NCBI GenBank assembly: GCA_903870275.1
Contig: CAIQCK010000039.1
Location: 1 to 59,139 of the forward strand
From: an uncultured bacterium
Lineage (GTDB): Bacteria > Verrucomicrobiota > Verrucomicrobiia > CAIQCK01
Direction of reading: 5' to 3'
DNA length: 59,139 bases
The notes under the pieces were generated by a model. The model was not told the origin of the DNA, did no database searches, and saw only the letters and a list, made by a program, of their open reading frames with translations. A program made the translations under genes and the position numbers. The stretch's first letter is position 1; each line of letters opens with the position of its first letter. Shown piece by piece: positions 52,909 through 59,139 of the stretch.

Positions 52909-55515
52909 CTACTTTTCAAAAACCATCACCTCGACCAGATGGCGGCCGGTATTGGCGGAATTATGGGTTTGTGTGACGCGGATGTAGCGGACCAAGCGCG
53001 GCGGGAAGGCGCAGGTGTAGCCGTCTTCGGTGGACGGCTGCTTGTTGTCGCTGCGGTCGGCGACCATTTCCCAATGCTGCGCGTCGTTGGAAACCTCGAC
53101 GGTGAAACCGTAGCAACGCTTGTCGCCGTAAAAGCAGACGACGACCACGCGGCCAACCTGCGTCGGCTTCTCCAGGTCCACCTGCCACCACGGCACCGGG
53201 TCGCGATTCACATCCGTGGCCCAGAAGCTCTGGGTATCGGAACGAACGCCGTCGTTCGCGAGACGCGCGGGATACTGCGGCAGCGCGCTCGAACAGGTCG
53301 CAGGCTTGCCCGTGGTGAGGCTGATCGCGTCGCGCTCAACCGGCTCGGGCTTGAATGTGCCGGCATATTTCGCCCAGAGCTTCCGCGCGACGGCGATGCT
53401 GTCACCGTGCGGTTTCGCCGGGAAGGTCTCGTGGCGGTCGGACCATTGCGCCGTCCATTTCAATAGTTCCTCGCTGGTTTTCTTTTCGTTCCAAGGCTCG
53501 CTGCGGCGCAACGAGTCGGTGGCCGCGTCGAGGAATCGTTTCCATCGTGGCGCGTAGTAACCGCTGAGCATGCCGGACCATTGTCTGCGCGCGTAGTCGT
53601 TGATCGCATAGGTTTCGCCCCAGAGCGTCAGCACGCGCCGCGCGTTCCACTCGCACTTCGCGCGCTCCGCCGGCGTCGCACCCCAGCGCTTGGCGTCTTC
53701 GAGCCAGCCGCCGAGCAGGAACTCCTGCCGCGTGGCGAGCAACTCATCGAGGTCGCAAATCAGTTCCAGAAACCGCTGCGATGTTTTCTCAAGCCCAGCG
53801 GCATCTTTCGCGCGCCATGCTTTGGCCATGTCATTGTGGAGCAGAGTCGCGTGATCGGCCAACACCTGCCGCGCAACGTTCACGAGATCGAAGCGGAACG
53901 TGTTCACTTTGCCGAGTTCGTCCGCCGCTTGCAGCAGGTCGCGCCACGCGTCGGTCAGGCGTACCTGGTCGTAAGGCGCCGTCCAATGCGACTTGGTCAA
54001 TGTCGGCGCGGAAGTTATGACCGACACGCTTCGGGTCGGAAAGTTCAGGACCGTGTCGAGCAGCGTTTGCCAGGCGCGCTGCGCCTCGGCGTTGACCTTG
54101 CCGTAGCGATGGCGCGTGTAATCGCCGAGCCAGTTTTTCAGATCAACAGCTTCGTCGCGCCATGCATTCTCAAACATCAGATCGTAAGCGACGGGGTTGT
54201 AGCACAGCCCTTCGTTGACGAAACCGAGTCCAACGAGCCGGCCGCCCTTCGGATCGCGCCGCGCGGCGAGCAGGCCGTCGTTGTTGCGACTGAGCGCCGC
54301 GCCCAAGCCAACAGTCCGCCCGAAACTCTGCACGTTGCACCAGAGCCACGGCTTGCCGCAAAAGGCGTCGGTCTTGTCCCACATCGGCGTGGACTCGCAA
54401 AAGAGATCGAGCACTTCCATCCGGTCGTCAGGAATCGCGTCGAGGAACGCCTTGAACCGCGGTTGCGTCCAGAACTGCCGCTGGTTCATGAACGCCCAAC
54501 CTTGCAGCACCCACACAGCCTGCGGGTCATTCACGGCCATGCCGTCGTAAATGGCGCGGCCGAGATCGGCAAGGTATTTTGGATCGCCGTTGGGCGGGAC
54601 CATCTCGATGAACGTGTCCGCCGCATAAAGATGATCGGTATCGAATCGCTTCGTCTGCTCCTCCAGAAACATTCGAGCGATCTTTGGAAAAAGCGGGTCG
54701 AGCGGGTCAAGCAGACGCGTTTCCCATTCAATCCACTTGATGCGCTGGAGCGGAGCTTTCGGAAAAAGCTGCGCGACGGCGGCGGGGACATGACCGGTAA
54801 AGCCTTGCAGCACCGGCGTCATGCCGAGTTCGCGCTCGCGGGTGAGAATTTGTTTCTCCAACTCCTCGTGTCGCGCAACCCAGGTCTTTGGCAGCGGCCC
54901 GCCGTAACCATCGAGGCAGCCCATCCACTGAAACGGCAGATAAGGCGGCCCGGCGAGAAACTCTGTGATCTGCGCGTCGCCCATGCCGATCCGGCGGCAC
55001 ACCGCCTGCCAGACCGCTTCCTGCCCCGTGACGGCGAGTGGCATGTTCACGCCATTGAGCGCCATCCAGTCGATCAGCCGTTCCCACTGCTTCCAGTCCC
55101 ACCATGGCAACGAGTAGCCGAAGCAGCAGTAGTTGAGAAAATAGCGATGCTTCGCCCAACTGACGCGCCGGACCTTCGGCTCCACACGCGGAAACGGCTG
55201 CGGCAGGCTCAACTGGTCGCCATACCACGACACGTGGCAGTTGCAGTGATGCTTGAGAAACCAGTTCAGCCCCATCGCCATCGCCACGCCGTTGTTGCCG
55301 CGAATGACGACTCGCGGGCCGGCGCTTTCAATCTCAAACACGTCCCCCGACGCGTCGCGCGGGATGATCTCGAAGACGAATTGCCGGGCGTGAGTAGGCA
55401 ACAACCGTTTCAGTAAACCGTCCATCGCCGCGCACGCCTCGCCGCCGGCCGAGACGTGCGTCGGCAGCCAACACAAAGTCCAGCAGACAAACAACAGTAT
55501 CGCGCGACGGTTCAT
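52909..55515 (-). CDS. GH89-like alpha-N-acetylglucosaminidase with discoidin-type domain
   Basis: This 868-residue exported enzyme belongs to the NAGLU family. The start at 55515 has GGAGG eight bases upstream and gives a signal (MNRRAILLFVCWTLCWLPTHVSA). The N-terminal domain, the barrel ('WWDWKQWERLIDWMALNGVNMPLAVTGQEAVW') and the helical domain follow the family order. The likely catalytic glutamates are Glu304 in ADTFIEMVPP and Glu435 in VNEGLCYNPVAY, matching Glu316 and Glu446 of the human enzyme. A discoidin/F5-8C-like binding domain occupies about 730-868. It should remove alpha-linked N-acetylglucosamine from glycosaminoglycan- or mucin-like chains. Together with the GH20 enzyme it points to amino-sugar glycans. 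Confidence 0.88.
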   Translation of the reverse strand: MNRRAILLFVCWTLCWLPTHVSAGGEACAAMDGLLKRLLPTHARQFVFEIIPRDASGDVFEIESAGPRVVIRGNNGVAMAMGLNWFLKHHCNCHVSWYGDQLSLPQPFPRVEPKVRRVSWAKHRYFLNYCCFGYSLPWWDWKQWERLIDWMALNGVNMPLAVTGQEAVWQAVCRRIGMGDAQITEFLAGPPYLPFQWMGCLDGYGGPLPKTWVARHEELEKQILTRERELGMTPVLQGFTGHVPAAVAQLFPKAPLQRIKWIEWETRLLDPLDPLFPKIARMFLEEQTKRFDTDHLYAADTFIEMVPPNGDPKYLADLGRAIYDGMAVNDPQAVWVLQGWAFMNQRQFWTQPRFKAFLDAIPDDRMEVLDLFCESTPMWDKTDAFCGKPWLWCNVQSFGRTVGLGAALSRNNDGLLAARRDPKGGRLVGLGFVNEGLCYNPVAYDLMFENAWRDEAVDLKNWLGDYTRHRYGKVNAEAQRAWQTLLDTVLNFPTRSVSVITSAPTLTKSHWTAPYDQVRLTDAWRDLLQAADELGKVNTFRFDLVNVARQVLADHATLLHNDMAKAWRAKDAAGLEKTSQRFLELICDLDELLATRQEFLLGGWLEDAKRWGATPAERAKCEWNARRVLTLWGETYAINDYARRQWSGMLSGYYAPRWKRFLDAATDSLRRSEPWNEKKTSEELLKWTAQWSDRHETFPAKPHGDSIAVARKLWAKYAGTFKPEPVERDAISLTTGKPATCSSALPQYPARLANDGVRSDTQSFWATDVNRDPVPWWQVDLEKPTQVGRVVVVCFYGDKRCYGFTVEVSNDAQHWEMVADRSDNKQPSTEDGYTCAFPPRLVRYIRVTQTHNSANTGRHLVEVMVFEK

Positions 55516-55617
55516 GTTTCGTTCCTCCAACAACCATCCCTCAATAGTATGCCAGAACTTGTTGTCGCAGTTCCAGCAAACGAAATCTCAACCGGGATTG
55601 TCGGCGCGAGGCCGCCA

Positions 55618-55920
55618 TTAGTGCGCGAACATCGGCCGGAGTCTCAGATACAAGGAGACGGCGCAAACGATAGTCCAGAACGTGATGATGAACAGTGGAT
55701 ACTTCGGAAAGCAGCGCACGTTTTTGTTATCGTGCCGGAGCGCAAGTGCGAAGCAGAACGCCGCCGCGCCGGCGATGACAGGGAGGGCGAATTGCTGCGC
55801 GATCAGCATGAGTGTGCCGGCGCGACAGAAGGAAACAGCGAGGTTGCCGTAACGTTCCGCTTTGTCGTTTGGCCGGGCCGTAGCGTCGGGCGGGTGCGAA
55901 GATGGCGTCGTGGTGGACAT
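55618..55920 (-). CDS. small membrane protein, two helices
   Basis: This is a 100-residue protein. The start at 55920 has GAGG ten bases upstream and gives MSTTTPSSHPPD..., a soluble Pro/Ser/Thr-rich head, then membrane helices at about residues 30-57 and 74-95. The family is not recognised. It is the last gene of a minus-strand cluster of five genes that ends 102 bases past the GH89 start, with an 11-base gap to the next small membrane protein. Its position suggests a helper role in the same membrane process. Confidence 0.65.
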   Translation of the reverse strand: MSTTTPSSHPPDATARPNDKAERYGNLAVSFCRAGTLMLIAQQFALPVIAGAAAFCFALALRHDNKNVRCFPKYPLFIITFWTIVCAVSLYLRLRPMFAH

Positions 55921-55931
55921 GGCGCGGTTCC

Positions 55932-56324
55932 TCAGGTTGGTGTTGAAGCGGCCGTCCGCCGGGGATACCAGATGATATAAGCGGCAGTGATGAGCGCGGC
56001 GACAATGATGCCGAAGCCGGCTTGCGGAAACGTCACGACACCTCGCGCCATGTAAAACACGCCGAGCAGGCATTCCAGCGCCCCGCGCGCGATGCCAACC
56101 TGCACCCACACGATGTTGCGAATCGGATCCATCGCTGCAAAGAAGTAACCCATCGCCAGTGTCGCAAACACGCAACCCCACAAGCCGATCAGGTAGTTCA
56201 CACCGACGGGCAGATCGCGGAAATGAAACGCAAGCAGCACCTGCTGCGGCAGGAAGATAAACGACACACCCAGCAGGAACAACACCGCCGAGTCCAGCAC
56301 CAACAGGAAACGAAGCACACGCAT
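55932..56324 (-). CDS. four-helix membrane protein of unknown function
   Basis: This 130-residue protein has four membrane helices (about 5-27, 42-64, 75-97 and 101-122) and short loops. AAAGGAG eight bases before the start is one of the best ribosome-binding sites in the window. No family is recognised; the small DoxX-like or DUF4345-like size range fits loosely. It is cotranscribed with the zinc-ribbon protein (15-base gap) and the Lgt-like gene. Confidence 0.7.
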   Translation of the reverse strand: MRVLRFLLVLDSAVLFLLGVSFIFLPQQVLLAFHFRDLPVGVNYLIGLWGCVFATLAMGYFFAAMDPIRNIVWVQVGIARGALECLLGVFYMARGVVTFPQAGFGIIVAALITAAYIIWYPRRTAASTPT

Positions 56325-56339
56325 GACGATTTCTCCTTT

Positions 56340-56630
56340 CTATTTTTTACTCAGAAGCGTCACAATTCCAACCACCGCCCCAATGGCAAGGGCAAGCAGC
56401 ACAACGCCGATGGCAATCAACCCACCGCCGTTTGTGGACATGCCAACCAAACCGAAGCAGGCTCCCGCCGCCCCGAGAAGCAGAGTTGCAATGCATAGAA
56501 CAAACACGCCCAGCGCCTTGAGACAGCCTGCCTTGGAACTGATCTGCGGTGGACTGACTGAGCCAGCGCAATGAGGGCAGAACTTCGACTCATCAGGCAC
56601 GGAACGAGAACAATTCAAGCAAATCCACAT
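56340..56630 (-). CDS. zinc-ribbon membrane protein
   Basis: This 96-residue protein starts with a zinc ribbon, CLNC and CPHC (residues 4-7 and 18-21), followed by two membrane helices (about 36-60 and 68-92). GGAGG lies ten bases upstream of the start. The ribbon should face the cytoplasm. It begins four bases after the stop of the Lgt-like gene. Such small zinc-ribbon membrane proteins are common and mostly uncharacterised; a role in complex assembly is possible. Confidence 0.72.
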   Translation of the reverse strand: MWICLNCSRSVPDESKFCPHCAGSVSPPQISSKAGCLKALGVFVLCIATLLLGAAGACFGLVGMSTNGGGLIAIGVVLLALAIGAVVGIVTLLSKK

Positions 56631-56634
56631 GGCA

Positions 56635-57345
56635 TTAATCCTCCAATCTCATTGTTGATAACGACCGGCGGTTCGTCAGGCATAGCTCCAGCGAAAACAC
56701 CGCCATCAAGAACAAACACACCCACTGCACCAACGACAGGCCGCTAAACATCAGGTCGCGTTCGCGCACAAACTCCAGCGAGAAACGACAGACGCCATAC
56801 AGAACCAGATAAAGTTTCAGCAAGTCGCCTTCGCGCCGCATTTTCCCGCGCGCCAAGAGCAACACCATGAACAGCGCCGCCGATGCCAGCGCCGAGTAGA
56901 GTTGCGCCGGGTGCCGCCAAGCGCCATGTTGATAGATGGCCCACGGCAAGTCGCTCTGCGTGCCGTGGCAGCAGCCATTGAGGTAACAGCCGATGCGCCC
57001 CACCGCCTCGCCGATGGGCAACGAGAGCGCAAACAAGTCGCCCGTCGAACGCTTGATGCCCAGCCGCCGCTTGACGAGCACAACGGCAACCCACCCGCCG
57101 ATGACGCCGCCAAGCAGCGTGCGCCCTCCGACACGCGGGTCGAGAATCAGCAGCGGATTTGCCGCCAGTTGTTCGCCATGGAGCAACGCCCACGACGTCA
57201 GCCGCGCGCCCAGCACGCCGCCGCAGATGCCCGCGAGGAAAATCCAGCCCATCCCCTCCGTCACCAACTGCCGTCGCCGCGCTTCGAGGAAGAACACGAG
57301 AACGCCAGCAGCGTAACCGCCCAGGATGAACCAGGAGCCGTTCAT
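56635..57345 (-). CDS. Lgt-like (prolipoprotein diacylglyceryl transferase family) membrane protein
   Basis: This is a 236-residue protein with about seven membrane helices and the Lgt motif GRIGCYLNGCCHG (residues 116-128), where Arg117 corresponds to Arg143 of E. coli Lgt. The family's essential histidine (His103 in E. coli, in FHGG) is replaced: the matching segment here reads RTLLGG, with Leu78. The GCCHG ending is typical of a side branch of the family. It may therefore move another lipid group or act on another acceptor. The start at 57345 overlaps the radical SAM stop (ATGA). A housekeeping lgt is likely elsewhere in the genome. Confidence 0.8.
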   Translation of the reverse strand: MNGSWFILGGYAAGVLVFFLEARRRQLVTEGMGWIFLAGICGGVLGARLTSWALLHGEQLAANPLLILDPRVGGRTLLGGVIGGWVAVVLVKRRLGIKRSTGDLFALSLPIGEAVGRIGCYLNGCCHGTQSDLPWAIYQHGAWRHPAQLYSALASAALFMVLLLARGKMRREGDLLKLYLVLYGVCRFSLEFVRERDLMFSGLSLVQWVCLFLMAVFSLELCLTNRRSLSTMRLED

Positions 57346-58895
57346 CGCGAGTCTGTCTTCCCCGGAAAATCCTGCGCGTCCGCAAACAGCCAGCGCCAGC
57401 AAAGCGGATGGCGTCGCGGATTATCTTCAAACGTACCGCTGTGAACGCAACACTGCCGGATGCGCGCCTCGTGAAACGTGTGTTCGTCCATGAACATCTT
57501 GACCGTGATGCGAAACGTGTTTTCGGCGGCGCGCTCCATGGCGCTGCGTTGCAGACCCATCAGCGACCAGACCTGGCCCAGCATCTCGGGCAGGCCGGGA
57601 ATGCAATTGCACATCCGCGCCACGTCCATCACCAGTTCCGCCGTGCCGGCTTTCAGTTGCTCCGAAAACACGCGCTGCAACGCCCCGCTCTTTAACATCT
57701 CGCTGACGGACGCGGTGACCGAGTCGAATGTGATGGTGTTCGACACGACGTGGAGCCAGCGCCGCAGTTCGTCCTTGCCAATCAGTTTCGGCAGCGATTT
57801 CCACGAGCCGTCGCGAGTCCGCAACAAATAGCAGATGTCGCAGCAGTCTTTGTGCGAGCACGGCAGCGGGATGAAATCCGTCCAGTCCACCAAGCCGTGC
57901 GTCTGTTCGCCGAGCCTGCGCAGCATCCCGGTCGGCGTCGCGCGGGCGCGCGGGTCGTACGCCGAGGCCCGCCCGGAGCCGAACATCGGCTGCATGGACA
58001 ATCCCGAACAACGCGGCGTTTCCAGACCGAGCTGGATGAGATCGCCGATTTCGTCCTCGTTGATGCCACGCCGGATCATGGCCACCATCGTCGTGAAAAC
58101 GCCGGCATCATTCAGCCGTTTGAGCACAGTGCGTTTCTCGGCGGCGAGGTCTTCACCGCGCAAGGCGATGTGTGTGGATGGCCGCAGCCCGTCGAATTGC
58201 AAAAACAACTCCACTCGCTGCCGGTGATTGTGAAGGAATTCCACAAACCGGTCGTCGGTCGCAATGCGCCGGCCGTTGGTATTCAGGACAACGCGGCGGA
58301 TGTTGAGTTCGAGCAATCGTTCGATTATCTCCTCAAGATCGCGCCGAACTGTTGGCTCGCCACCCGAGAGCATCAAAGCGCCGAACTTGCCGCCTTCGCG
58401 GGCGATGATGATTTTCGCGGTATGGAGAATCTCGTCCACCGAGGGCTGTTCCTGCGGCGCCGCGGGCGTGGCACGCGGTTTGGCGGAAGCAAAGCAGGCG
58501 GAACAATCCGAGTTGCAACGCTCGGTGACGTTCAGCAACAGAATGCAACTGTGCTGGCCGTGGGAGGCCGGCAAACCGTGCCGATACCCGTGGGGAAAGC
58601 CGCCGAAATTATCCGGCCGGTCCGGTGTGACCCGCATGGTCGGCGTGCTCCAACCGCGCCGCGCACGCCAGATTTCGGCATCCTCCTCATAGAGCGATTC
58701 GGTCTCGCCGTGCTCGCGGCACCACCGTCGCAACCAGATGCTGCCATTGTGACTGACCAGCGCGCCGTCCTTGAAAACATCCTCCTCGTTGGATCGCCGT
58801 CGCCGCTCGGCAAAGCATGCGGGGCAAACTGTCTTCGTGTATTCCTCAACGACGTAGTCACGAGGCTGCAATCGTTGTGTATCGCCACCCGCCAT
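57342..58895 (-). CDS. radical SAM protein, MJ0619/tetraether synthase (Tes)-like
   Basis: This is a 517-residue protein. The start at 58895 has AAAGGAG ten bases upstream. The radical SAM cluster motif is CNSDCSAC (Cys127, Cys131 and Cys134; CX3CX2C), with SGGEP at 177-181. N-terminal cysteines CPAC (24-27) and WCREHG (Cys59) and C-terminal cysteines PCSHKDCCDIC (346-355), CNC (429-431), QCCVH (482-485) and Cys499 suggest extra iron-sulfur or iron sites. This order of Cys groups, 'FIPLPCSH' and 'FMDEHTF...CCVH' recall the MJ0619 family, whose archaeal member joins lipid chains into tetraethers. The match is from memory. It leads an operon with the Lgt-like and three small membrane proteins, so action on a lipid is inferred. 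Confidence 0.8.
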   Translation of the reverse strand: MAGGDTQRLQPRDYVVEEYTKTVCPACFAERRRRSNEEDVFKDGALVSHNGSIWLRRWCREHGETESLYEEDAEIWRARRGWSTPTMRVTPDRPDNFGGFPHGYRHGLPASHGQHSCILLLNVTERCNSDCSACFASAKPRATPAAPQEQPSVDEILHTAKIIIAREGGKFGALMLSGGEPTVRRDLEEIIERLLELNIRRVVLNTNGRRIATDDRFVEFLHNHRQRVELFLQFDGLRPSTHIALRGEDLAAEKRTVLKRLNDAGVFTTMVAMIRRGINEDEIGDLIQLGLETPRCSGLSMQPMFGSGRASAYDPRARATPTGMLRRLGEQTHGLVDWTDFIPLPCSHKDCCDICYLLRTRDGSWKSLPKLIGKDELRRWLHVVSNTITFDSVTASVSEMLKSGALQRVFSEQLKAGTAELVMDVARMCNCIPGLPEMLGQVWSLMGLQRSAMERAAENTFRITVKMFMDEHTFHEARIRQCCVHSGTFEDNPRRHPLCWRWLFADAQDFPGKTDSR

Positions 58896-59068
58896 GCCGC
58901 CAGGTTCTCCTTTCAATTGTCTTCAACCGCCAGCGTTGGCGCGAAGGCTACAACGCTGAAAGATATGATCAAAGAAAAAAACACGCAGTCTCAAGCTGAA
59001 CGCGTTGACTCAAATTAAATGACACCGAAGGGGACGGGCTGAGGGGGCGAAAAAGGGGTCGTTGACTC
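58896..59068. other. spacer, no gene seen
   Basis: This is the upstream region of the radical SAM operon, read to the left. 'cgttgactca' occurs twice (near 59003 and 59060). No firm promoter is assigned. Confidence 0.3.
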
Positions 59069-59139
59069 ATGGAGAAAAGACACCCGAAAAGGGTGGCCAT
59101 GAACATGAACCGAACGATCAAAGACGACCTGTTGCCCAA
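59069..59139 (+). CDS. possible start of a gene running off the window
   Basis: An open frame from ATG 59069 (MEKRHPKRVAMNMNRTIKDD) stays open to the end; ATG 59099 and 59105 are alternative starts. Too little is present to name it, and it may not be real. Confidence 0.25.
   Translation, partial: MEKRHPKRVAMNMNRTIKDDLLP

Noticed and set aside
53581..55416. Long plus-strand open frame opposite the GH89 gene
   Set aside because: It is a shadow; the minus strand carries all family motifs and a good ribosome-binding site.
1..59139. tRNA, rRNA, transposase or integrase genes
   Set aside because: None was recognised on reading either strand; a covariance search was not possible here.

Overview
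The window is a GC-rich piece of bacterial chromosome that most resembles a Verrucomicrobiota member of the Limisphaerales/Pedosphaeraceae type or a related Planctomycetota-Verrucomicrobiota lineage. This is judged from gene style, not from a database search. The signs are many exported enzymes with Sec or Tat signals, a 24-residue 'DAGL' leucine-rich repeat protein, PQQ-like propellers, DUF4838 and GH123-like proteins, no SusC/SusD pairs, and short palindromic or simple repeats between genes.

Layout. 0.3-1.8 kb: an anchored protein of unknown function, a palindromic repeat and a MntA/HepT-type toxin-antitoxin pair. 1.8-3.2 kb: an exported PQQ-like propeller, divergent from a tight five-gene operon (3.4-10.5 kb) of secreted alpha/beta hydrolases, a BNR-like propeller and a neutral ceramidase-like protein. 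10.6-13.0 kb: a GH127-type beta-L-arabinofuranosidase. 13.0-14.1 kb: an LRR protein. 14.1-14.7 kb: a gene-free stretch with a promoter-like site, a strong terminator and a dispersed repeat. 14.8-21.7 kb: an SGNH esterase, a His-rich exported peptide, an MBL-fold lipoprotein, an FAD oxidoreductase with carbohydrate-binding-type ends and a zinc phospholipase C/P1 nuclease-like protein. 21.7-28.2 kb (minus): a divalent-metal efflux system (small membrane protein, CzcB-, CzcA- and CzcC-like) plus a YedF/DsrE-like protein. 28.3-29.7 kb: an OprB-like porin. 29.9-39.7 kb (minus): a glycan cluster with two paralogous beta-helix proteins, an amidohydrolase, a DUF4838 protein, a probable TIM-barrel protein and an exported glutamine amidotransferase-like protein. 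39.9-48.1 kb: an esterase, a TolB-like propeller, a malectin/GH123-like protein, a carbohydrate-binding protein, a metallophosphoesterase and a Tat-exported sugar isomerase-like protein. 48.2-55.5 kb: a GH20 and a GH89 enzyme separated by 1.57 kb of repeat-rich, gene-free DNA. 55.6-58.9 kb (minus): three small membrane proteins, an Lgt-like protein and a radical SAM protein resembling the MJ0619/tetraether synthase family.

Taken together most of the window is a secretome island for taking apart complex acetylated, arabinose- and amino-sugar-containing glycans. It holds no dedicated sugar transporter, regulator or intracellular sugar kinase, apart from one OprB-like porin. The metal efflux operon and the last cluster are separate modules. 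The last one, a Tes-like radical SAM protein overlapping an Lgt-like protein that lacks the usual catalytic histidine, is the best candidate for an undescribed system, possibly a lipid or lipoprotein modification. That function is an inference.
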